A DNA stretch of 64,000 bases from Dipteronia dyeriana (Eukaryota > Streptophyta > Magnoliopsida > Sapindales > Sapindaceae), in contig CM065303.1 in the NCBI GenBank assembly GCA_032871835.1, positions 58,132,597-58,196,596 of the forward strand. The letters run 5' to 3'. Below the pieces are notes generated by a model, which did no database searches, was not told where the DNA came from, and saw only the letters and a program-made list of their open reading frames with translations. Below are positions 34,731-46,351 of the stretch, piece after piece. Position 1 is the first letter of the stretch. Each line of letters starts with the position of its first letter. The position numbers were made by a program, and so were the translations under genes.

Positions 34731-36664
34731 ACAATTCTGGCATGTCATTCATAGCAATACGTCAGTATGAGAACTGTGAGGGTCCCAAATCATCATTTTG
34801 TACCTTCGACTGGCCCCGAATTTGGTGGAAAACGACCCTTGAAATGTTTCGAGACAGGTCTCTTCTTGGTGAGGTCATGTATAGATCTTTCTTCCAAGTC
34901 TGACAAAATTTGTCATCAACAAATATTGATCATAATTTACCATAAGTATTAACAATCACTATTCACTAATTATCTCTAAAAATAAAAGTTCAATACAAGA
35001 GTGTGAAAATCAACTGTAAGACTATAAAATTATAGTACTGTTTTACCTCAATTTAGTGTTCAAATTTAGTGCTAAATTGACGTGGTATCACTATAATCTA
35101 TTCATTTAAATAATATAAATTTAATACAATTTAAATAAATGGATTATAGTTATATTATATCAATTTAGTATCAAATTTAGATAAAATAGTATTATTGATA
35201 AAATTAAAATGACACGAAACTGATTATGCAAGTTTTATTTTTAATATTATAATAATCCAAAATTTGGAAAGGGAACATACACAAACCCGCAACCTCATGA
35301 TGTAAGTGTAAGAGACAAACTACTATACAAGTAGAAACATTTAATTCACAAATTCTATAAATATAATAAATCCAAATAATAAAGTAGGTTTTTAGTCTCG
35401 GCTTTTAGTAACAAAGATGCTTGACATGGTGAGAGTGTGTGAATGTTCATTTCTAATATTAAAAGTAAAAATAAAAAATATAGAAAAAAAATGATAATTG
35501 ATGATGAGCTTTGTTGATAATCTTATTGTTAAAATGTTACAGTATTTTTGTGTTTTAGTTGTACAAGATTATTTATTTCTCTTAAAACAAATTAATTAAG
35601 ACCTAAACAATTATCATCTAAATTATTTAAGATATAAAATATAAATTAGATATTATCATTTTGATCCTTTTGTTTGGATCGATATTGACGTTTTTAACCG
35701 TTTTTCTTTCTATTTTTCACCGAGTAATTCTTATATTTTCAAAAATAGATTGTAGTCCCTTAGTTGATCAATTGTTAATCAAATCTAAAGGTATTTTTGT
35801 TTTAACATGTAATATATATATAAAAAAACAATTATAAAAAATAAAATAGTGTTTTTAATTAATTTTAATATTTAATTACAAATAATTTTATTTTTATTTT
35901 TTAAAAACAATCGAATTTTAAAACAAAAAATCAATATGATCAAAACCTAAAAATTAAAATGAATCAAAAACCCTACCTTTATACATTTACACCATTTACA
36001 CCAAATTTATCTTCAATATCAAACAACATCTTCATTATTAATCTCAAGAAATAACAGTACAACACTGATCTCAAATCTCACCAGAAAATCAAAACAGTAA
36101 AACACACATACCAGATTCGTCTTAAACAAAAAAAAAAAAAAATCGAAATAGAAAAATCATCTGATTCGTTGCAAACCAAACACAACTACAATGACGTTTT
36201 TCCATATAAATCTATTAATTTTTTAATTACTGTTTTTTAATATATATTTTGGCCCAGCGGAAGATCACTGGACATACATTGTCTCCGTCGCTACTGATAA
36301 TCATGAGTCAAGTTTTAATTAAATCACGAGGGAGAGGGAGCATGGTCGGTGCAGAGGCGCGTGGCACTTTGGCTTTGCTCTCGTGAATGTTGTGATTTTC
36401 AAAGATTCACATGATCAAAACATATTTATGAGTTCCAATTGGCAAACCACAAGTCCACGGGACATTAATCATTAATGAGAATCGTTGGAACACGCCCAAT
36501 ATAATCATGCATGTTTTTTAGTTTTTCTTTTTTCTTTAAATAAGGATCCATTTTAGTAAAAAGAAAAGAGTAATAAATATTACACTAAAACTTGTAATTC
36601 AAAAAGATGCAAGAAATGCAAATATCACTAGTGAGAAATCCACACTTATCTTAATTCAACCGTG
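34731..36664. other. AT-rich intergenic DNA
   Basis: No gene recognised. A SINE-like copy lies at 35234-35335. A somewhat GC-richer patch at 36250-36400 has no identifiable content. Confidence 0.5.
35234..35335 (-). mobile_element. SINE-like fragment
   Basis: On the minus strand, GTCTCTTACACTTACATC is followed by GGTTGCGGGTTTGTG, a weakened B-box, and a tail GGATTATTATAATATT with A-rich end. The tail is shared with the copies at 16227 and 46651. Confidence 0.45.
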
Positions 36665-36675
36665 GATAAAAGGTG

Positions 36676-36894
36676 ATGACCGGTAGTACAACTCCCTTCC
36701 ACATACGTGCTGAGGAGTTCAAAACCTACCATACGTATTTTACAAGCATATGTGAAGAGTTCTCTTCCCAGGTTGTGGGAAGTAGTTATCTCCCGTTATG
36801 GGAGTAGATATCCAGACCGTACATATATTGTTTGATATCGACATGTCCCAACAGTCCTATTGTAATAGTTCTTGTAATATTTAAAAAAAAAATT
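36676..36894 (+). mobile_element. SINE with target-site duplication
   Basis: 219 bases beginning ATGACCGGTAGTACAAC, with a B-box-like GAGGAGTTCAAAACC, and ending in an A-rich tail. An exact 11-base duplication GATAAAAGGTG flanks it (36665-36675 and 36895-36905). A second, 5'-truncated copy lies at about 49434-49600 on the other strand, where the B-box reads GAGTTCGAGTCC. This supports a tRNA-derived, polymerase III-type retroposon. Confidence 0.8.
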
Positions 36895-36905
36895 GATAAA
36901 AGGTG

Positions 36906-37974
36906 CTTTCAATAAATAAATAAAACGAATTGGGAAGAAGAGTAAATGACAAGTCTTAGATTTAGACATACGGGTCGTTTGTTTTTTCCACTTAAAATTT
37001 AATGGGACTGAATCATAATTATTAAGTACTTTTCCTTTTTTTAAAGTGGTCAAACAACTTAAAAATACCAAAAAACAACTTTAAAAAAAAAAAAGAAATA
37101 TCCTGACTTTTCACTCAATTACAAATCACTAAATTGCATTAAATGCAATATAAAATCTTTTCTTCAGATACTATCTCTAATATATAACATTTTGAAGTTC
37201 ATTATAATTATATATGGATATAGAAATCTTTATTTTAATATAATGTTTATTTAAAATAGCTTAAAAAAAAGGCTTAATCGCTTCTTATATTGGTATTTAA
37301 TATCAATACTTTACCATGATATTATAGTGATGTATATATATTATTTTATGTGACTTTTCATGTTGTCCCTTCTATTTTTTGAAAAAAAAAACTTTTACTT
37401 TTCTTAGTAAAAATAAAATTTGTTTGTAATCGAATAAGAAGATCATGATTTCATATTTAATTATTATTTTTGAATTGTTTTTATTCCACATCATATGTAT
37501 AATTGTTTAATATGGGTATAACTGTAAAATTACTCATTTTCAGACAATTTTACTTTTAAAAAACAAATGCGTTGACAATACATTCAGATGTGAGGAAAGA
37601 AAAAACAAACATATCATTCAAGTTCAAATTTCAGTCCCTATTCAATATTTAAAAAAAATTCAGGACTGTTGTATTTATATAAGAAAAAACAAACAACCTC
37701 ATAATTTTACATGTAAACCATTTTTATGAAATTTAATGAATTTTGATCCGACCGTTGTTTTTTTAATGGGTATTCAAATTAATAATTTAGATATGCTTAG
37801 AGAAACATTTTGAAAAAAATTTCAAATACAATAACTTTTTTTTTTCAATTTTTCCATGTTTTCCCATTTCTTAAATGTTTTAGCTTAAACAATTTAGAAA
37901 AAAAGAATGTTCCCAAAATTTGAATTTTTTTAAAATTTGGCTATAAATATATTTCTTTTTTTATCATATATGTA
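36906..37974. other. AT-rich intergenic DNA
   Basis: Nothing recognisable apart from A and T runs. Confidence 0.5.
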
Positions 37975-38830
37975 TGTTGACGTTGATTTCTTGATGTATG
38001 AGAAAAAGTCAACAATATTGGATTTTAGCTGTGATTTCAAAGAGAATGAGAATGAGAAGGAGAAATTAATCGGAAGTAAGTTTTACGTGGTTAAACTCTG
38101 ATGACAGGAGAAACGTCCACGAGTGGCTGCATAATCAACCGAGCCAAAATCCACTATTGAAAAGATTTACAACTCTCGATATCTCTTTTTCTCTCTGTAT
38201 TTTTCTATATGTCTTTTTGAGGAGATCATGAGTTTATTTATATGTTCATAGAACCCTAATTCTCTTTGTACAAATAACAAAAGATCTTTGAATTTAATTA
38301 TGATTAGCTACTTGTTCGAAGTAGTTTGTCCTCTTTCCTATTTCGGAGACTTGTATAGAGATCGAATAGGACTTTAGTGATATAGTCCAGTTAGGAATTA
38401 TTTCCTTATAAAGGCGTAATCTTTTTGAAGAGATAAAATTGTTGTCTGATTAGGAACTCTTTCTGTTTGATATTCTATTCTTCTTGGAATTATTCTTTAA
38501 TATGGATATCTACGAATTTTAACGACTATTGATTCGTGTACGAGTTATGCGTTGGGTTTCTTTATTCGGTTTTTTTCATGTTTATCCCGAGTAGAACATG
38601 ATATTAGCTGGTCCCGAATGACGTCATCTGATCCCGAGTAGAACATGTCATCAGCTAACCCCGAGCATCGTTAACTGACCCCGAGTAGGTTTTGTTCAAT
38701 ATTTTTTTACTCTGGTTTCTCTTCTTTGGTGATGTCTTGCAGGATATTTTCTGAATGTCTATTCGGATGTCCACCTGACAATTTTATCATTTTTGTCAGT
38801 AACGTGTACATCATATATATATATATATAA
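37975..38830 (-). repeat. Tat-family LTR, solo or truncated
   Basis: Begins TGTTGACGTTGATTTC and follows the Tat LTR through the CCCGAGTAG repeats to AACGTGTACATCA. The right end dissolves into a TA run, then AATATTTCCTTTTAA, which resembles the purine-tract side of the other copies. No internal region follows. The orientation is given as the sense strand of the family. Confidence 0.75.
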
Positions 38831-39130
38831 TATTTCCTTTTAACCATGTTTTTTTTTTGTTAAAAAAAGAAAAATATGTGATGATAATTTATGAGGAACA
38901 CAAAAGCTTATATTATTCCTAATCATGTTACATTTAGAGATAGGCATTTCCCCCAAAAATCCTCAAATTCCAATCATCATTTTCCCAGCAATTATTTTTT
39001 AATAATTATTTTTATATTTTTTTAATATTATAATAATTAGGGATTTACGAGAGAAATTTGGATCCTCTCCTAAGTTAAGTTTTACCTAAGCTTTTAATGA
39101 TCTAAATACATGTGGCACTCGACAAATTGA

Positions 39131-40221
39131 TGTTAGGTTTTGGCTCGTTTTCTCAAGTGAACCCAATGTTAACCAAACAAGACTCCATTGATGTAGAGCT
39201 TCCTGGAGACGTGAGATAACGCTTGGAAGTTGAAGATGGTGTTTGAGGGTGGTTTGAAGAAGAAGAAGAACTGAATAAATGAATTATGGTAAGTTCCACG
39301 GTGTATATCGCGGTGCAGACAAGCGCATAGACTGCATCATAGGGAGTGGTCGAACTTCTGTGAGATTGCGCGGTGTAAACCGTGGCGGAGGCAAAGACAT
39401 AGACTGTGGTATTCAGAGCGGTCATCTCCAGTGGCCTTCCGCGGCATAGGAAACGGGCTGCACACCGCGACCTAGACCCCGAAATGATACATCTTGCCCA
39501 AATCAGGAATATTGCGCGAGAAGAAAAAGGAAAAATTATATTTCTGGAAGTTCTTGTGCTAATCGGAAAAGAAAATAGTTTGTCTTTATGAAGAATAGGA
39601 AAGTTATTTACTTGAAAAAGGATTTCTCCTTAATAAGAAAACTTGTCATAAATAGGAAATAGTATTTATGTGGAACAAGTAATTATTGTACGTTTAGGAG
39701 TAGGATTTCCACTTATGTTAAGCTCCATGTAACTAGTATAAATAGAACTTGTATCTAGATTATTTTGTGTGTGGAGTCAAGAAACACCATGTAACATCAG
39801 AGAGTGAAGAGTAGTGGAGAGATCCGGGTGAGAGACCCGTGGGAATATCCGTGGAGGGATCAAATGGAATATCAGTGCATCAAGTAAGAGATCCGTGGGT
39901 GATATTCAGGGGAGACCTAGAGGATATTGTGGGGTTTTTGGTGAGGATCTTGTGAGCGTGGTTTGGGGTTTGGGTGTGAGAGAGAATTATGAAATATATG
40001 GTTGTAACAATTTATCATATAGTGGAATTTTCTCTGTCGTCCTGACGGCCCATGAGTTTTTACCCGATTTGGGTTTTCCACGTATATCTTGTGTTGTGAT
40101 TGGTTTACTTTCTTTCATCTATTTTTTCTGCTATTGACGTTATTAATTGCTATGAGTTATGGGCATATATTAGGCACAACTATTCCGCATTCATCGGTTC
40201 CAAAAATCATTCATCTCACCA
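39131..40221 (+). repeat. 5' LTR of a truncated LTR retrotransposon
   Basis: Same family as 32533-33579: TGTTAGGTTTTGGCTCG to ATCTCACCA. It is followed at 40227-40238 by a primer-binding site TGGTATCAGAGC for initiator tRNA-Met. The rest of the element is lost within a few dozen bases. The tRNA choice fits copia elements but also some chromoviruses. Confidence 0.85.
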
Positions 40222-40239
40222 ATAATTGGTATCAGAGCC

Positions 40240-41099
40240 TTGGTTCAGCGATGACGTTTTTCAAGTCTTTACGGGAGATCGTATGGAAGGCTTGGTGGTA
40301 TTGGGATGATGATGATAGTTGTCTGGTATGGTTTTGTAAATGAGATACGTCTTGAAAGCGGTTTCGAACTCATTGAGTTTGATGAAAAGAAAAATAAATA
40401 TTGAGGAGAACTTTTTTTTTTGTTGGGCTTGTGGTGGCAGATACAAGTCATGGAATCCAATCTGGGTTACATAAGATGCTAATTGAATATTAAAATCAAT
40501 AGTTTTTACAATGTCTAAATTAAATTCATTTGGGCGTTGGTAGGTCATAAAATAGATATTTTTTTTACTTTAGATAATTGTATTGGAGATGTGAATATAC
40601 ATTTCTATAAAAAAAAAATCAAAAGTGGACTCATAGTGAATAGAAATGCTAATGTGACACTACTTAGAAACTCAAAAATGTATATTTATATCGTAGATGC
40701 TCTTATATCAAATAATTTAATGAGATATAAGTAAAATACAAAATTTGGAAATTAAAAAATTAGATTATTCAATATTAAATTTAGAAATATTCATAAACCG
40801 TATAAATTTAGATAAGTGTTCGTTTGATTGAGCTTTCTATTGTATTAAATGGTCGATAAACATCTATTTGAGTTTTTTAGAGATGTTTAGTTGGGCTTTT
40901 GAGATTGTCTATTTTAAATTGAGTAAATACTAGTAGAGTTTAAACATCTATTAGGTAAAAGCTTGTGGGAGGTATTTTTCCGAATAGATCTTAAAAAAAA
41001 AAAAAAAAAACTACCAACTAAACAACTATAATTTGATACTCCATTTTAGTAAACATGGTAATCGCCAATCAAGAATTAAGTTATCATTCTTTCATTAGC
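40240..41099. other. Intergenic stretch with a Tourist-like fragment
   Basis: From 40560 to 40715 the sequence resembles, in inverted order, the element at 43117-43402 (for example TAGAAACTCAAAAATG, then GATGCTCTTA). No gene is seen. Confidence 0.4.
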
Positions 41100-41835
41100 C
41101 TTAATGAGTTAATGCACCCTTTTTAATTTTTAATCATCCTTTATTATTTCATTCGAATCATTTTTTTTATTCTCATTCTTATCATTAATTAGTTGCAAGT
41201 TATAAGATATTTGTATGATCCCAAAATATCCGAGTTCATTCATTGGAAATCCAAATGTTAATTTGTTCGGCCTAACTAAAAAATAACCAAATATATGTCA
41301 AAAAAATAATAACCAAAAATTTTAAAAATATTTTATGAATAATATGATAGTTGTGTTAAAATAAAATACTCAAAATATATCCCAAAAATGTTGATAGTTG
41401 TATTGAAATATAAGAGCATCTCCAATGTAAAAATGATTTGTATATGAATTATTGTTGACATGGCAACAATGTCAAGGGACATGCTTTCTATGTGGCATAA
41501 ATATGGATTTGATAGACGATCAACTTAAAATTTGGTCTCCAATACTTCCGTTTAAAACACATTTTGTTTTAATGACGTATCCAATTTTATTTCCTATTTT
41601 ATTTTCTTACCAAAAATAAATGAAAAATTAATGTCAGTTTTAAATATTTGTTGAGTCAACCTAAAAAAGGTTGTGCAACAGGCCGTCTGAAATTAAACGG
41701 TCATGTTTACAATGTCTAATATTTTTTTTGTCACGTCAGCTTGATGTTGAATATACACGGCTGTATTGGAGAAAGATTTTTTTACAGAATGTCTATTAAT
41801 CCTGCGTGTCATCTTTTTTTTTTTCACAAGTCACA

Positions 41836-42404
41836 TTTCTCCTTAACAAGAAGACTTGTCATAAATAGAAAATAGTATTTATGTGGAACAAGCAAGTCTT
41901 GTACGTTTAGGAGTAGGATTTCCTATTCTTCACGAAGACAGACTCTTTCTTTTTCTGATTAGTACAAGAACTTCCAGAAGAAAACATCTTTCCTATTTTC
42001 GTGCAACATTCCTAATTTGGGCAAGATCCGTTATTGCCGCGGTTTGGGTCGCGTTTGGCCACCTGCGCCCAACACCACGGACCAAAACTGTCGACCGTCG
42101 CTCTGAGTACCGCGGTTGGTGCATTGCCTCCGGTCGACCGCTCCCTGTGCCGCGGTCTGTGCACGTGTCCGCACAGCGGTCTGTGCACGTGTCCGCACAG
42201 CGGTCTGTGCACTTGTCGGCACCGCGGTCCAGGCCGCAGTACCTACCAGACTTCGTTTCTTCAGTTCTTCTTCGTCTTCAACCCTCCCTCAAACACCATC
42301 TTCAACTTCCAAACGTTATCCCATGTCTCCGGGAAGCTCCATATCAATTGAGTCTTGTTTGGTTAACATTGGGTTCACATGAGAATACGAGTCAAAACCT
42401 AACA
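41836..42404. repeat. Head-to-head rearranged LTR fragment
   Basis: 41836-41925 matches the plus-strand interior of the LTR family (TTCTCC, then CTTGTCATAAATAG and ACGTTTAGGAGTAGG). From about 41925 to 42404 the sequence matches the same family in the opposite orientation, ending CAAAACCTAACA. The switch lies in TTTCCTATTCTTC, shared by both halves. A 24-base unit CGGTCTGTGCACGTGTCC... is repeated about three times at 42151-42225. Confidence 0.75.
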
Positions 42405-43116
42405 AGTATCCCCTTTGGCTTGAATTCTCAAGACCTTTGTCCACAACCACGATTCTTATCATCGAGAATCAATATATCCCACCACAAGGTATAACCACTA
42501 AGGAACGAACCATCCTAAAGCTTTCCTTTTGTAAATTGTGGCTGTTATCTTGTAAACAATTTTTTTTAAAAGAAATATTTTTATACATTCCTAAAAAAGG
42601 TGATGCATGTTAATTGTTGAGATTCAACGGGATAATGGATATTGTAATTAATATACATTGAAAACTAAACATATTCAATCTCACTAGGCAAATGTTTTGA
42701 CTCAATTTAATAAAAGAAAATAGTAATTAGTTTTAAAGAAAATAATTAGCTTTATTTTTGAAATAAAAATAAGCCTGTTATTATTTCTAAGTTTTTAGTT
42801 TTTAAGTTTTTTTTTTTTTACACAATACTTTTTAAGTTTTTGTTTTTGTTTTTCTATTGAAAGACACTTTTTCTAAGTTTTAACCGCCCCATATTATTTC
42901 AATCTTATTGCTATTTTTTTAAAGACAATCTTACCATTAATCGGTTACAAGTTATAAGATATTGCATGATCCCGAAATATCCGAGTTCATTCAATCGAAA
43001 TCCAAGTTTTAATTTATCCAGCCTAACTAAAAATTCACCAAATATTTCAGAACTTGAATAATACTATATAACAAAAAATATTTTCTGAATAATATAATAG
43101 GTGTGTTGAAATATAA

Positions 43117-43402
43117 GAGCATCTCCAATGCAAATATGTATTTTTGAGTTTCTAAATGGTGACACATCAGTATTTCTAATTATTATGAGCCAACTTTTGG
43201 ATTTTTTTGTAGAGAAATGCATATTCACACAAAAAAATGCATTATTATGAGTCAGCATTTCTAGGAGAGTTTCTACAATTAGAAACTCAACTTCATATTG
43301 AAGTTAGATAATTGCAACGGAGAGAGTTTTTCTAACTTTTTAATTATCTATCATATGTAACAATCGATTTTCTCCAAATGCATATTTGTATTGGAGATGC
43401 TC
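43117..43402. mobile_element. Tourist-like (PIF/Harbinger) MITE
   Basis: 286 bases with inverted termini GAGCATCTCCAATGC and GAGCATCTCCAATAC, flanked by TAA on both sides (43114-43116 and 43403-43405). The 3-base TAA duplication is typical of PIF/Harbinger elements. Confidence 0.85.
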
Positions 43403-43537
43403 TAATACTCTGCATATATAACCAAAATATATCCTAAAAATGTTGATAGTTGTGTTGAAATATAATTTGATTGTGGCTATTATTATGTCATCAATTTTTT
43501 TCAAAGAAATACTTTTATACATTCCTAAAAAAAATAA

Positions 43538-44160
43538 GGGATAATGACCATTAAATTGATGATACACTATCGAAATGACCATTTTTAGTAAAAAGTGTGA
43601 CACTAATAGTCATTCCATCAAATTCCAACTAATTCCATCTAATTTCATCAAATGAGTGGTATTTTGGTAAATAAGGGATGATATTAATTTATTTAAGATG
43701 TTTTTTTAATCAAATTTTTATTTTTTTTTTGGAAATTAATAATTATATTTAGTGTGTGTATATATATGTATATTTCTTTTTTTAGAAGATTAAGACTACA
43801 AAATCTAAAAAATCTAAAAAAATAAAAATAGACATGTGTATTGATCTAAACCATTTCTTTTATATTTTGAAACAAATAATTATATTTAGTGTGTATATAC
43901 GTATAACATATCTCAAATATATATATATATACTAAATATAATTATTCGTTTTAAAAAACAAAAGAAAAAATTGATTTCCAAAAACATCTAAAATAAATTA
44001 TTGTCATTCCCTTATTTATAAAAATATCACTCATTGTATGAAATTAGATGAAATTGATTATAATGGCCATTATTATCACAAAGTTCGTTAAAAATAGTTA
44101 TTTTGAAACACATTTTCATTAGTGACCATTTTAATAGTGTGTCATCAATTTGATTATCCC
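43538..44160. mobile_element. Foldback MITE with ~280-base arms (Mutator-like)
   Basis: 623 bases, GGGATAATGACCATT to AATTTGATTATCCC. Arms of about 280 bases are inverted copies. Flanking 9-mers AAAAAATAA (43529-43537) and ACAAAATAA (44161-44169) differ at one base. The parallel units at 42590 and 44810 lack the insert and show the uninterrupted sequence. Confidence 0.8.
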
Positions 44161-45000
44161 ACAAAATAATATTTGTTAATTAATTTATGAGATTCAATGG
44201 GACATTGCAATTTATGCACATTGAAAACTAAACATATTTGTAATCATATTCAATATCAACAGTCAAATGTTTTGATTTAAAAAAAAACAAAACAAAACAA
44301 AAATAGTCAAACCTTCTGATTCAATTTAATAAAAATAATAATTAATTTTTAAGAAAATAATTATCCTTTTTTAGAAATAAAAAATAAGCTTATTATTATT
44401 TCTATGTTTTTAAGTTTTTTTTTTCAAACAATAGTTTTGTATTTTTTTAACCATCCCTTGTTCTTTTTTTTTTAAAATCATCCCTTATTATTTCAATCTT
44501 ATTGTTGATCAGTTACAAGTTGTAAGATATTTACATGATCTCGAAATATCTGAATTCATTCACTAGATATCCAAATTTTAATTTGTCCAACTTAACTAAA
44601 AATTCACCAAATATTCCAAAACTTGAATAATACTATACAAATAGAGAAAAATATTCTAAAAATATTTTCTGAATAACGTGATATAGTTGGTTGAAATATA
44701 ATACTCAAAATATATGCCAAAAATGTTGATAATCGTGTGAAATATAATTTGATTTTGGCTATTATCTTGTCAGCAATTTTTTCAATAGAAATATTTTTAT
44801 ACATTCCTAAAAACAACGATGCATATTAATTGTTGAGACTCTCCTTCAATTTTTATTTTTTTTTGTTGAGATTCAATGGGATATTGTAATTAATGCACAT
44901 TGAAAACTAAACACATTAATCATATTCAGTCTCAATAGTAAAATTGTTAGTTTTTTTTTTTAGAAATAAAAATAAAAGGTTATTATTATTTCAAAATATG

Positions 45001-45557
45001 TGACGATGGCTATTCCAAAAAATTTGATGCCGTGTAGTATCTGATTTGGAAATTAAAAATGATAGTAATTAATGAATTAATAATTAAAATGAAATAAATA
45101 ATTGAAAATGTTGAAATCTAATAACGATAAGATTATGCATTGGTTAATTTTGAATGACAACGTGAGAGCACATTCTGGAAAGTAGAGTATAGATAGGAAT
45201 TTGGATCTCATCTAATCCTTGGGTATATAAGTATTACAATGAATATATAGTTAATATATGATCGAGGTTTACAACCACTTTACCGACAATCAAGTTTTTA
45301 AAAGATTAAATCAATAGATGATTCAAATCCGGTAAAGAGATGAGAAAATAGTAATAACGGTAATAATGGGTATCCAACCTTCCCAGTCCTTTGGGTGTAA
45401 ATGTGTAATCACGCCTTAACTCTCTCTTTATATTCTTCCTTTTTTTTAGCAAAATCAACAATCCCATTCCTAACTAACAACAACAACAACAACTAACCAT
45501 AACAATAACAATCTCTCTCTCTCTCTCTCTCTCCAAATCCTTTGAATTTTTTCTGTG
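45001..45557. promoter_or_regulatory. Upstream region of the calmodulin-like gene
   Basis: A CTTTATATTC box lies at about 45427, some 130 bases above the ATG, as a TATA candidate. A CAA-rich stretch (45480-45495) and a CT repeat (about 45511-45533) precede the start codon, typical of plant 5' leaders. No other element could be assigned. Confidence 0.4.
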
Positions 45558-46154
45558 ATGGTGGGTCTCGGCTCAATTTTCCACCGTAAAAAGAAACTCA
45601 ACTCCTCTTCCTCTTCTCACGGCAGCCCCACCGCGGACTCCTCTCCGACACAAAACTTGTTGGGTTCCACCGCCACCGCCACCACCCCCGCCCCACAAAT
45701 CCAGGAGCTCGAACACGTTTTCAAGAAATTCGATGCCAATGGAGACGGCAAGATCTCGGCGGCCGAGCTAGGCGCCATCATGTCCAGCCTCGGCTACAAC
45801 GCGACCGACGAGGAGCTGCAGAAGATGATGAGGGAGATAGACGGCGACGGCGACGGCTTCATCGACTTCCATGAATTCGTGGAGCTCAACACCAAAGGCG
45901 TGGATTCAAACGAGGTTATGGAGAATCTGAAGGACGCATTCTCTGTCTACGACATTGACGGCAACGGATCGATCACCGCCGACGAACTCTACAAAGTTTT
46001 TAAGAGTTTGGGAGAGGATTGCACCATGGCCGAGTGCAGGAAGATGATCAGCGGAGTCGATAGAGATGGCAATGGGACGATTGACTTCGAGGAGTTTAAG
46101 GCCATGATGATGATGGGTGCTAGGTGCGATTCCATGTCCAGACAAATTAGTTAG
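45558..46154 (+). CDS. Calmodulin-like protein, four EF-hands
   Basis: Intronless, 198 residues. The start is the ATG at 45558 (the GTG at 45555 is not used). A Ser/Thr/Pro-rich N-terminal extension of about 45 residues begins MVGLGSIFHRKKK. Four canonical EF-hand loops follow: DANGDGKISAAE (59-70), DGDGDGFIDFHE (95-106), DIDGNGSITADE (132-143) and DRDGNGTIDFEE (168-179). All keep Asp at position 1 and Glu at 12, so four calcium sites are expected. From family knowledge these are calcium sensors that bind target proteins. The arrangement is closest to the CML25/CML26 type, which I infer from memory. No transit peptide is evident. The gene is complete and lies in a transposon-rich area. Confidence 0.94.
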   Translation: MVGLGSIFHRKKKLNSSSSSHGSPTADSSPTQNLLGSTATATTPAPQIQELEHVFKKFDANGDGKISAAELGAIMSSLGYNATDEELQKMMREIDGDGDGFIDFHEFVELNTKGVDSNEVMENLKDAFSVYDIDGNGSITADELYKVFKSLGEDCTMAECRKMISGVDRDGNGTIDFEEFKAMMMMGARCDSMSRQIS

Positions 46155-46313
46155 ACTTTTTATATCTCTTTTCTTTCTTTCTTTCACTACTTAATTAGGA
46201 TGTTTTTTCTTTTCTTTTTTTATTGGCTAATGACTTTACGTATATTGTTCCATTTATGGATTTTTTTTATTTTTTTATTTTGGATATATCTATATATTTC
46301 ATGTTCGATTTTT

Positions 46314-46351
<38 letters not shown>

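Larger units (their letters stand above)
41100..45000. repeat. Three diverged tandem copies of a ~1 kb unit
   Basis: The landmark CAAGTTATAAGATATT-like block followed by CCGAGTTCATTCA occurs near 41200, 42945 and 44515. A second landmark, CATTGAAAACTAAACA, occurs near 42655, 44220 and 44900. Approximate units are 41100-42880, 42881-44440 and 44441-45000. The first is interrupted by a rearranged LTR and the second by two small elements. Confidence 0.75.

Noticed and set aside
42012..42494. Overlapping GC-rich frames on both strands
   Set aside because: They lie inside a rearranged LTR and follow its tandem repeat; there is no protein resemblance.
45906..46187. Minus-strand frame over the calmodulin-like gene
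   Set aside because: It is the shadow of the EF-hand coding sequence.
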